From Brachionus koreanus (taxonomy: Eukaryota; Rotifera; Eurotatoria; Ploima; Brachionidae): DNA of 17,969 nucleotides. The first letter of the stretch is position 1; each line of letters opens with the position of its first letter. The stretch covers positions 26,242 to 44,210 of the forward strand of contig PJRA01000555.1 in NCBI GenBank assembly GCA_016987375.1, written 5' to 3'. Positions 8,981-17,838 of this stretch are shown here, one piece after another. Both the position numbers and the translations under genes were made by a program. Under the pieces are notes generated by a model. The model worked only from the letters and a program-made list of their open reading frames with translations, searched no databases and was not told where the DNA came from.

Positions 8981-9999
8981 AACTGAATGCTTTTGTTTAC
9001 AATACACAAAAAATTGCGAGACAATTATGTCGATATCTCGATATCATTTTCACCAATTGTATTTTTAAGAATATACAGAATACGAGGAGAAAATTACTAA
9101 AAAATGTGAAATCCCATCACTTACCCAGTCATGACTTTTAAATTCATCTTTAGACCAGAATATCACAATATCGGCTTAAAAAATTATTTATTCTTGGTTT
9201 CAAAATTTTGTTTTTTTTTTTAAATTACACGATTTAGGATTTTCTTAATAATCCATATGGAAACTTTCTTCAAGTTTAAACTTTTCAAAAACCTGAATAA
9301 CTCATTCGGTGCAGTGGTGAGCCTCTGGTATTCACGGTCAAAAACGATAATTTTATCCTCGTTTTTATTCAAAATTTTTATACAATATTTTAAATTAAGA
9401 TTTACAATAGTAATAATACAATTCTTGAGTGATATTGCAATTTAATTTTTTTTTTTAAATTTTTCTACCAAAATTTTTTGCTAAATTATTTTCTCAAATA
9501 AATTTCTGCAGAATATATGTTGCGGAATTCTGCTTTCCGCATTTCCACTTCCGTACTTTAGGGACAACAAATTTTATTTAAGCTTTAGAATTTGGGATTC
9601 TCAAATTTTATTTTTTTGACAAAATAAGACAAAAAAATTATTTTTTTATAATAATAAAAGATTTATTTAATAAAATAATAATTTCATCGATTAATCATCG
9701 TTTTTTTTGTGACTGAGTTATTAATTAAGACAAAAGTATGTCAGCGTTGTATCTTTATTTCTTTTCATAACCAATCATGATAAACACTTTTTTGTAAATT
9801 CTTAACCATTACCGTATAAAATTTAATAATAAGCCTTAATTTGCCAGAATTTTTTAATTTTTCCTTTCAAAATTGAAAATATGTATGAATTCATTAAACT
9901 AGCATAATTTTTTTATACTCATTTTTATCAAGTTTGCTAGCATTTTTACTCTGAATAATAAAGATTAATGCCTGATCTTATGTAATTTTCACCTTTTCA
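8981..9999. other. AT-rich stretch without genes
   Basis: No coding frame with family resemblance was found on either strand. The only structure noticed is a GC-richer hairpin at 9522-9540, GCGGAA pairing with TTCCGC, perhaps a transposon end. Confidence 0.6.
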
Positions 10000-10039
10000 A
10001 CTGTGCTGTTCTAGCTCGTTTTTTCTTTCTGCATTTCTC

Positions 10040-10105
10040 CTAATTTACTGCAAACTCAACTTCTCTCCAAAGCCTTTCAATTGGAATTTCATTAGGCATG
10101 AATGT
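10040..10105 (-). pseudogene. Tc1/mariner transposase scrap (PDLNPIE region)
   Basis: The minus strand reads MPNEIPIERLWREVEFAVN then a stop at 10040-10042, followed by EKCRKKKRA. The first part resembles the third-aspartate block of Tc1/mariner transposases, normally SPDLNPIExLW. The aspartate is not preserved and stops lie on both sides, so this is a small decayed piece. The match is short and the call tentative; other DDE transposases also carry an IERLWR string. Confidence 0.4.
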
Positions 10106-10179
10106 TCATTTTAATTGATTTCAACTTAAGAACTAATTCCACACAAAGTTAAAAATGTTCTTTATGAGAAATATTAGTT

Positions 10180-10870
10180 ATAGAAAACTATACCATGGTA
10201 ACATGCAAGCGCGTCAGAGACGCCCTGTGGCAGTTATAATTTTTTCATCCACATGTTTACATTTTTCGTTGGAGAGTGAATTTCAACGATTAGCTATTCT
10301 GCTATAAAAGAGTTCGTGGCATTAGCTACAGCATCTATTGATTTCTTTTCTAAATATCAGTCTTTATTAGGAGTTAGTTTCGTGTAGCAGTCAATATCTT
10401 CAATCCTTGATTCAACCTTAAACATTTACATTAAGTAGCCACGAATTATACGTAGATTAAGTGAGGTAAGGTTCAATAATTCACAGCGCTTTCCGTTGTC
10501 AATTTATTTGAGTTACTGGCAATTTTTGTGGCTGTATGTTGAACTTTTTTTAGAATGATTTGATCTTGTTTTGTTTATAGACTCTAACAGGATATCGCCA
10601 ATTCAATATGTGGTCGAATGTAGTAAGTGTACAAATTATTCCATGTCAGTGAGTCCCGTGTGGTCAAGGTTCGCATTATATATGAAATAAATTTAAAATT
10701 AATGAAAATATTTTAAATTTAAGTCAAACTTTCAAAATAAAAATTGTCTGTAAAATGTTTTCTTATTTTTAAATTAAATCCTATTGGATGTGAACTATTT
10801 TTTTTGTAAAAATATTACTTGATTAAATTAATGAAATAATGAACTACTGCTTTTAGTGATAAGCAAGGTA
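10180..10870 (+). other. Possible unannotated spliced transcript (TATA box plus donor/acceptor pairs)
   Basis: This stretch is visibly less AT-rich than its surroundings. TATAAAAG at 10302-10309 could be a core promoter. Downstream are a donor GAG|GTAAGG (intron from 10466), an acceptor TTTATAG|ACT (exon from 10581), a second donor GTA|GTAAGT (intron from 10623), an acceptor CTTTTAG at about 10857 and a third donor AAG|GTAAGA at 10868. Exon 10581-10622 is open (TLTGYRQFNMWSNV) but the first candidate exon has stops in all frames. No protein family was recognised, so a non-coding RNA, a 5' UTR exon series or chance are all possible. Confidence 0.25.
10302..10309 (+). promoter_or_regulatory. 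TATA box candidate
   Basis: TATAAAAG set in a mixed-composition context rather than in an A/T run. It precedes the splice-site series described for 10180-10870. Confidence 0.3.
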
Positions 10871-11580
10871 AGAGACCTTAAGAGTCAGATTACATAACCA
10901 ATAATTAAATTATTATTGAACATAGTCTATATTTTTCCAAATCTATTTATAAAAACTGCTGAGAAGCTTATTTTCAATATGATCTTTTGTTATTTTTATC
11001 ATTTAATTTCATCTTATTTATTTTAAGAGTTCATGCGGTTTTTCATAATAATATCAGTCACACTATCTTATAAATTTTATTTTTTTCTAAATGACAAATT
11101 GAAATCACGCTATCAAATTTATAACATAATATTTTTTCCTTTTGATACAATTAATTTAATTTAAACCCTTCCTTTTAAATTTTAACTTATGCAAAAGTAA
11201 AAATAAAAAAAAGTATCATTGAGTTGACAATCATTTTTAAAAAACTCTGATTAACATTTGCATTATGGCGCTTGATGTTACATCTTTCTTTGCTTTTAGT
11301 TTAGTTCAAAAGATTTTTAATTTAATTATTTTTTGTTGCAAAATATTCTAATTTACATGGAATAAAAAGAAATGATAAAATTAATTAGTTTTAAATAAAA
11401 TTAAATGATCAATTACAATTTTGTAATTTGTTAAGTAATATCAAAATATTATATTAAATTTTTCCCAGTTTTTTTATAAACTGCACAAATTGTAAATTAA
11501 TATTATTTTTAATTTATTTTAAATAAAAAAAAATCTTAATATTTAAAATGATTGAATAATTTAATTTTTGCAATAAATTT

Positions 11581-11581
<1 letters not shown>
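10871..11581. other. AT-rich stretch without genes
   Basis: No coding, RNA or repeat structure seen beyond A/T runs. Confidence 0.6.

Positions 11582-11611
<30 letters not shown>
11582..11611. repeat. (TAA)10 microsatellite
   Basis: Ten perfect TAA units followed by ACAACAAGG. It is preceded by AATAAA, so it might be another LINE tail, but no hairpin or RT relic is attached. Confidence 0.9.
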
Positions 11612-11614
<3 letters not shown>

Positions 11615-11719
11615 CAAGGAATAAATGGTTTGAAAAAGATATTCTTTTTATATTTTCAATCCCAAATTATATACTGGACATAGTTGAATTATGTTTTAAT
11701 TTAATGGTTATTTGGTTTA

Positions 11720-11752
11720 TTTTTTCCCTCTATGAGACACAAGCCTCTTGAT
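11720..11752 (-). mobile_element. Possible LINE-type 3' end on the minus strand
   Basis: On the minus strand an imperfect hairpin GAGGCTTGTGTCTC is followed shortly by AATAAA, the same arrangement as at 2848 and 16082. No tail microsatellite follows, so this is weak. Confidence 0.25.
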
Positions 11753-11891
11753 TTTAACTTGATTATTTCTAATGTACATATTGATTTAGCCTTCTAATAG
11801 AATAAATGCTGAAGATGATGATGATGGAAAAATCCTCTTGAATTTCATAGACCTTTTAATTTACTTTGAATGATTCTTGCCAAAATTGGCT

Positions 11892-12080
11892 TTAACACTA
11901 AAAGCAACAAGCATTTTTTCATGTTTTTTAAATTCAAAAATATTTCATAAAAAAAACTATAATAATTCTATGAAGTAATCTCATTTTTTAAAAAAAATTT
12001 TAAAATCTACATAATTCTATAAAAAGATATATTTGTTTGATTACGAGTCAAAATGACTCGTTTGATGTTTCTAGTGTTCA
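11892..12080 (+). mobile_element. piggyBac-like MITE, copy 2
   Basis: It starts TTAACACTAAAAGCAAC and ends (reverse complement) TGAACACTAGAAACATC. The terminal repeat is therefore CACTARAARCA next to TTAA, with one flank mutated to TTCA. Internal sequence matches copy 1 in the opposite orientation (for example AAAATCTACATAATTC and GATATATTTGTTTGA). Near the right end is a palindrome CGAGTCA-aaa-TGACTCG (12044-12060), corresponding in place to the larger hairpin of copy 1. Non-autonomous; no ORF. Confidence 0.65.
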
Positions 12081-12186
12081 AACAAATGGTAAACTGATTC
12101 TTTCAAAACACCAAATTGGCACTACTACTAAATTAAATTTTAAAAATCTTTTTTAATTTTATTTTAAAATAAAATAAATTTTATAA

Positions 12187-12192
12187 TTTATT
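12187..12192 (-). terminator. Candidate poly(A) signal of the Pax gene
   Basis: AATAAA on the minus strand, about 100 nt after the stop codon of the Pax gene. Plausible by position only. Confidence 0.35.
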
Positions 12193-12257
12193 GTGATAAA
12201 AATGCTATTTAAAAAAAAAATTAACAAATTAGAACACTAAAGATTAGTTTAAAAAAC

Positions 12258-12280
12258 ATATATATATATATATATATATA
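12258..12280. repeat. (AT)n microsatellite in the Pax 3' UTR
   Basis: Twenty-three bases of uninterrupted AT/TA dinucleotide, 13 bp past the stop codon, hence probably in the 3' UTR. Confidence 0.9.
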
Positions 12281-12292
12281 CAAATAATTGAT

Positions 12293-13681
12293 TTAATATT
12301 TTGGCTTTTTTGTCGGTGAGGTACTTTTTATTATTGTTTCATCAGTTATATATGTTTCATATTTTCTCTTGAATAAATTAACGTTATCTTTATTATATTT
12401 TTTTATTCCAAGAATAAAATCAATCGAATGTTTGAATGGTTTGTTGTTAGGACTAAGTGTTGTTGAAGATGATACATGCGATTTTTCTTTGAAACAATCA
12501 TTACTATTATTTGTTATGATATTTTCTTCACTAACTACATCGCACTCGTCATTTGAATTGTTCATACTATCGGTTTTGTATAAATTTTCATTTTCGTCAT
12601 TAACAAAAATTTCCTCATTTTCTTCATTGATGTCAATTTTTATTTGTCTAGATATTTCATTCGTAGAAATACTATTTGTAAATAGAGTTGAGCAAGTTGA
12701 AGACGACGATGATGTAGATACATCACTATTTGTTGAAAAGCTATCTTTCTTATCGGTTTCATTTTTTGTTTTCAAATAAGACAAATCTTGTATTTGATTT
12801 AAAAATGGTAAAAATGAGCCAGACGAAAGATGGATATTGTTATCGTTTTGAAAAATTTTCATTAGTGAAATCATATAATCGTTCCATATCTTATTTTGAT
12901 TGTAAATATATTGATTGTTTTCATTAGGCTCAATGTTAGTATTTGAATAAGCGACATTGGACTGATTGGACAGACTTGATACAGATTGAACTAGAAAATT
13001 AGAGAAGATGCTTGGTTGAAAAAGACCATTGGAACCAAATTGAGCAGAGGACAAATTCTGACATGTGCTAATTGGAACATTGCCAGTATATTCGTTATTC
13101 TCGTTTTCCGAATTGTTATTTTGACTGAATGTATCCGAATGTCCTTTTGAATGGGCGTCTATAATGGATTTCAATTTTTGATATTTTTTTTTAGAATTTT
13201 TTGAACCTTTTTCCATACTAACTGAACTCTTGCAATTTTCACTCTTAATTGACAAAAAATAAATTTCAACTTATTTTTTTTCTTTAATTTAATTTAATTT
13301 AAATAAATAATTACTTTAGCTTGTCTAGTTGATACTGATCCAGGCTTGATTGAACCAGTTTCGTAGAAGCGAGTCAATATTTTACTAACACAACCATGAG
13401 AGACCAATAAGCGTCTAGAAATATCACAGGGTCTCACACCAGCTAGAGCCATTTCGACTATTTGTCGTCGAACATGGTCCGGTAATGGTCTTCCATTTAC
13501 GAAAACACCCCCCAATTGATTTACACCTGCTTGTCCTTTATTCAAATACAATTAATTGGCGTTTATTATTCTTTATTGGAAAAAGTTAAATCTACATACC
13601 AACTCCTGGAACATACAACTTGCTTTTTGCTGTCTGCTGTTCCGAATTGTTATAATGGTTATCTTCAAGTGAACAGTTCAT
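12293..13681 (-). CDS. Poxn: Pox-neuro-like Pax transcription factor with a PAI-only paired domain
   Basis: Spliced model on the minus strand: exon 1 13681-13600 (ATG, 27 codons + 1), intron 64 nt, exon 2 13535-13315, intron 71 nt, exon 3 13243-12293; 417 residues. The first junction turns [14 protein letters not shown] into a continuous paired box. Residues 28-93 are a complete PAI subdomain with [35 protein letters not shown] and [26 protein letters not shown] and LTRFYETGS are typical of Drosophila Pox neuro, a DNA-binding regulator of sense-organ and neural fate. After GSVSTRQAK the frame passes into a Ser/Asn-rich low-complexity exon; the RED subdomain and a homeodomain are not seen. HSIDFILG (residues 373-380) looks like the Pax octapeptide that recruits Groucho. 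Exon 3's acceptor could instead be TGCAAG|AGT, 15 nt further in, and the donor of exon 2 could be GGATCA|GTATCA; neither restores RED. Confidence 0.85.
12407..12430 (-). other. Octapeptide / eh1-like Groucho-binding motif in the Pax protein
   Basis: Encodes HSIDFILG followed by IKK. Pax octapeptides have the pattern (H/Y/F)S(I/V)xx(I/L)LG. Its presence in exon 3 supports joining this exon to the paired-box exons in one gene. Confidence 0.6.
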
Positions 13682-16068
13682 TTTTTGCTTTAAGCTATCA
13701 AAAGTTATTTAGTTTGTTTTTTGACTTTATCAATTTCTATACTTAAATAGGAAAAAATATAAAAAATCTTCCAATCAAATAATTCTTTTTTAAATAAATA
13801 AATAAACCAATCCAAAATATTTTATAAGGTGGAGTTTGATCCTAAATCAGTGTGAGTCTTTATTTTTTCTACTTCTTGGAACGAGATTCGTGTTAATCAT
13901 GATCGATTAATTATAGGTATAACATCTCTTGCTAATTTTTGCTATTTTAATGTATTCATTCAGACTTGGCAAAGGTGTGTGTGCTTTTTCTTTTTTATTA
14001 ATTTACTCGAGTTAATTTCTATACTTGGGCCAACGGTGTTGAAATTTTCAGACTAAAATTCAACAAGTCAATGAAGCCAAACAAATAGCTAAAATGACAA
14101 GAGAATAAAAAATTTGAAAAAAGTGATTTTTGAAGCGTTTAGTCAAAAACAGGTAATTTATTAGGGCAAAACGCTAAAAAATCAAGAAGAACCTCGAATA
14201 GAAATAATCGCTTAATTCATTTTTAAATAATCATAAATCTTTTTTTTCTGTTGTTGTTGTTGAAATTTTACTTTGATCCAAAATTTTTCCTTTCTTAGAA
14301 ATGATCTTTTTGTCACCGGCTCAAATGAAACAACAACATTATTGGAAAATAAATTTTATTAATAGTATTGGTTACGTGTTTATTTTGTTAAATGAAAATC
14401 AATATTATGTTAAGTCAATAAGAGATTAGAAAAACATTAGGGTTAATTATTTTAGATTGGTGAAATTGTTCGAGTTTCGTGTTAACTTTATCATTTTCTA
14501 TATATCAATGATTTGATTCTAGTTAATTGAAACTAATCAGCTTTTCAAGACTTGAAACAAATAAAATTTCATGTCATGATTTGATTTTTAATTATTTAGC
14601 TGTTGAGCAATAAATTAATGCTCGAGATTCTTAAAACTAATTCCAAGAGCTTCACAATTAGTTGAAATACAATTAGCAATTAAAAAGCTAACGATATTTA
14701 AAAACAATTGGTTTGTTAATACTAATTAAAAAATATCTATTGTTTTGGAGCCAAATTTCAAATTTTCAAAAAATTTCATTTATTTTTTTTCACATCAAAG
14801 AGTCTAAAGAAAAAAAGTGTCAAATCTTTTATTAAAACCGGCTAAGATTATCAACAGTTATAATTATCATTAAAATTTAATAAAGAATTTGTTAATATTC
14901 TGAAAATATTTTATCAAAAAATCAGAAGAATTGAAAGTTACTTCTTTTAAACAATAAAGTTAGATCTTTAAATATCACCTAATTATAAATTAAATTGATC
15001 TAAGATATGCCATAAAATAAGTTATAATTAAATTTTCAAACAGTTCTATGTTGACAAGTTTCGTTAACATTCTCTAATACAGTTGAATGGGCGGAATGAT
15101 TTCTTTGATAATTAAAAAAAATATATACTGTATTGGAGAGCTTTTATAGAAAAATTTGAATCCATACAAGAAATATAATTAATGAAAATACTACTATTGC
15201 TTGACTCCTTTTGAATTGCAGTATTTTTACTAATTACTAAATGATCACCTCTATTCCTAAATCAAAAATGATGAAGTAAAAAAAAGAATATTAAAATTTT
15301 ATCAATAACTTTTATCGGTTTTAAAATTCGCGCGATTCAAAACTTCCACATTATCTTTTTTGATCTTGTTTTCGAATTCTACGTATATGAAAACGTATGA
15401 TTTGTTAGTTGAGTCTGAAACTCTACAGTCTTATATTGAGTATATCTTATTTATTTATTACCTTATTTTTTAACTTTATAAGATTTTTTAATGTAACTTG
15501 GATATTGAAATGTAATGGACACTTTGAATCTAAGAAAAATATGTGATGCCACTATGTTGCTGTGAAAAGCCTTAGAATATAGAGAAAAATACAATTCAAT
15601 AAAAATAATAAACTTAATTGTTATTCTAATATAATATTTATTTAGTAAACACCGCTAGGATAATGTAATAATAAGAGTAAAGTTTTGTCTTTCTATCTAA
15701 ATTTAAAAATTAAAATAGTGTTTTCATAATTGTATCTAGCTAAATCAAAGGAGCTACTAGATATAATTTTTTTTAAATTTTATTGTTAAAAACAAGTTTT
15801 ATGACAATTTTGTAACATATTTAGAATTTTTTTCCTGCATTTTTACTTTCAAAAAAGCCTTCTTTAAAAGTTGTATGATTGTTTTAAAATTCAAAACTTT
15901 ATTGACTCAGTTATTCCATCTTTCTTACATTCTCGATTGTTTTACTTAGTATTATCAAATCTATGTTTTTCAAGATTTTTATTTTATCTTTGATTTTTAT
16001 TCTAAACACATTTAAACATTTTTTGATCCTTTTTAATAATCGTTAGGCTAAAAAAAGGACTTTGTTGC
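13682..16068. other. Upstream region of the Pax gene, no genes recognised
   Basis: A TATTTAAG at about 13742-13749 (minus strand) lies some 65 bp before the ATG and might act as a core promoter. The remaining 2.3 kb holds no recognisable ORF or RNA gene. Small inverted repeats occur, for example CTCTAATACAGT at 15072-15083 with ACTGTATTGGAG at 15127-15138. Regulatory elements for the Pax gene could lie here but none can be named from one sequence. Confidence 0.45.
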
Positions 16069-16126
16069 ATTCTGAGTAGCCTGAGGGTTTCCCTCAAACA
16101 AATAAAATATAATAATAATAATAATT
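16069..16126 (+). mobile_element. LINE-type 3' end with perfect terminal hairpin and (AAT)n tail
   Basis: TGAGGG-TTT-CCCTCA (16082-16096) is a perfect 6-bp stem with a 3-nt loop. It is followed by AATAAA at 16101-16106 and an (AAT)n run to 16126. This order is typical of non-LTR element 3' termini, and the arrangement resembles 2848-2892. The coding part is absent, as expected if the copy is strongly 5'-truncated. Confidence 0.5.
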
Positions 16127-16389
16127 ATCAAATAATTTTCTACCATTAACCTCTTCAAAAATATTTTTCCAAGCTTTAGCTTTCCATTGTTTCACCACCT
16201 TGTACATATTGTGAAATTTATATGTTTAAAATCTATTTCTAATAAAGTTAATCGTTCCTAAAGGGATGATATGAATTTTTAATGATGTCTAAGTGTGCTT
16301 AGTAAGCAAGTTATAGATTCAATTTGATGCTTATAAAGGTTGGATTCGGCTTTAGTGGTACCTCTTATTTTTTTTTTTTATTTTTTATT

Positions 16390-16470
16390 TAAAAATATAG
16401 TTTGGGGTTAAACCCGGGCAGTTTGGAATGGATCTTAGTCCTTCCTTTCAGCCGCCTTGAAAAAAAAAAA
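16390..16470. repeat. GC-richer repeat-like segment ending in poly-A
   Basis: A sharply less AT-rich block containing GGGGTTAAACCCGGG, followed by a GCCGCCTTG string and a run of 12 A. The composition shift and the A-tail suggest a short retroelement (SINE-like). GGGTTTAACCC on the minus strand is vaguely like a Pol III B box, but no A box was found. Confidence 0.25.
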
Positions 16471-16603
16471 ATTGTTTTTAGTAATTTTTGAAATAATAGT
16501 AAATTCGGTAAATAATAATTAAAGTAAAAATAATAAGGATAAAAGCTACAGTATACTCTGTGTCAAGAAGATTTTTAAGTTACCTCTTATTGTTCAATTT
16601 TGA

Positions 16604-16861
16604 TTCATTTTTGCTAAACCCATTTTTGCAAAACTCTATGATTATCTCTATTACAACTCGAATGAGACTTTCGATTTTATTTTCAAGTTCTTGAAATCCA
16701 TATCAAATGATCTTACGCAAACAGTAAAATTTTTACTTAAAGAATAAACAGGATCGAAAGGAGAAAACTATCTTGAAGGACTCCACAAACTATTAGCTTA
16801 TCGAATGAAAGGGTCTGACTTGTGCAAACTTGGAATGATTGGTCAATTAGAAAGTTTCTGA
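16604..16861 (+). pseudogene. Unidentified coding relic with one internal stop
   Basis: Eighty-six codons stay in frame except for a single TAA. The reading includes AKLYDYLYYNSNETFDFIFK, NDLTQTVKFLLKE, then GENYLEGLHKLLAYRMKGSD and LCKLGMIGQLESF. Residue composition and spacing look like a real protein, unlike neighbouring AT-rich DNA. I do not recognise the family; a degraded transposon or host pseudogene is most likely. Confidence 0.4.
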
Positions 16862-17838
16862 TCCAATTTATAAACAAAGCTGTGGATATTTAGGTTTTTC
16901 AATTTAGATCTATTTTGTATGTAATGAAATCGATTCTTCGAGAAAAAAATCTTTTTTGTTTTTTTAAAATCATATTAACAATAGCAAATTTCTGATCAAA
17001 TTTAAATATTATAGAAATTTTCGGGCCTATTTTGTATTTGTTTTGTTTTGTCATTTTCTTGGTATCTGAGATGAACTCAAAATTTTTTGTTATTTTTTAA
17101 ACTTTCTGGTATTTAAATTTTTTATTGAATGAAAAAAGTTTTTTAATTTTTAAAAAGAAAATTAGTGAATTTTCGAAAATTTTAAGATTAAAAAAATACC
17201 GTACTTATTCAAATAAAAATCTAATAAATAAAGGAATGCGAAATGTAGAATTCTTCAAAAGATTTTAGCGATTCAAAAATTTTTTGTTTAATTTTTATTT
17301 TATTTGAGACAAGAAAAATTAATGTTTAATGATCCATTTCTTCTAAAAGGGACAACTTTCTTGTTAAATATTTACTTGAAAAGATGGCATCTTCAAACTG
17401 TTAAACAAATGATTTTTAATTATTAACAATGATACTAACTTGACAGCTAAGTTTTAAAAAACTTTTAAGACGGTCTCATAATCTAACTAAATAATAGCAA
17501 ATGATTTAATGAGCTTTAATGTTACCGATCATAAATTTTATTTAATGAAAATTTTTCTAACAAGGCGGTTAAAAGGTCAAAGTCATAAGAAAAAAAAAGC
17601 AAAATTGTCATGAGTTAATTAGTCATATATGACAAAATAAACAAAGAATCAAGAAAAAACAAATGATTGGTTAATTTTTAGAATTTATTATCTAGAAAAA
17701 AGAATTAGAAGCAAAAGAATTTAATTCCAGTAGAAAACAATTTAATTATTTATTCTAAATCAATACAAAGTTTAGTAAATTTTGGGGTATAATTTTCAAC
17801 AAAAGAATGAGTAAACAAAAACAAATCAGTATACATTT
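16862..17838. other. AT-rich stretch without genes
   Basis: No coding frame, RNA gene or clear repeat seen. The text is dominated by A and T runs. Confidence 0.6.

Noticed and set aside
9257..9445. 62-residue plus-strand ORF beginning METFFKFKLF
   Set aside because: Composition follows the AT-rich DNA; no motif and no splice context. Not reported as a gene.
10620..10680. tRNA-like strings (TGGTCAAGG, GGTTCG)
   Set aside because: No acceptor stem, anticodon arm or full T arm could be assembled around them.
9000..12290. Missing RED subdomain exon of the Pax gene
   Set aside because: I looked on the minus strand for FAWEIR- and SVSSINRI-like coding sequence and found none; a profile search would be needed to be certain.
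12369..12927. Plus-strand ORFs of 136 and 65 residues
   Set aside because: They lie antisense to Pax exon 3 and show only mirror-image low complexity; no family resemblance.
12293..13255. Separate gene starting MSIKSENC
   Set aside because: Its first codon is TTG, the acceptor AAG|AGT lies just inside, frame and phase match the paired-box exon 71 nt away, and it carries a Pax octapeptide. It is treated as exon 3.
13294..13551. Paired-box ORF read as a complete 85-residue protein starting MYLNKG
   Set aside because: The start is a TTG and lies in the intron. The true exon begins at 13535 and is preceded by an ATG exon at 13681-13600; the C-terminal VIIYLN is intron read-through.
13516..13746. 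76-residue plus-strand ORF
   Set aside because: Overlaps Pax exons 1 and 2 antisense; no domain.
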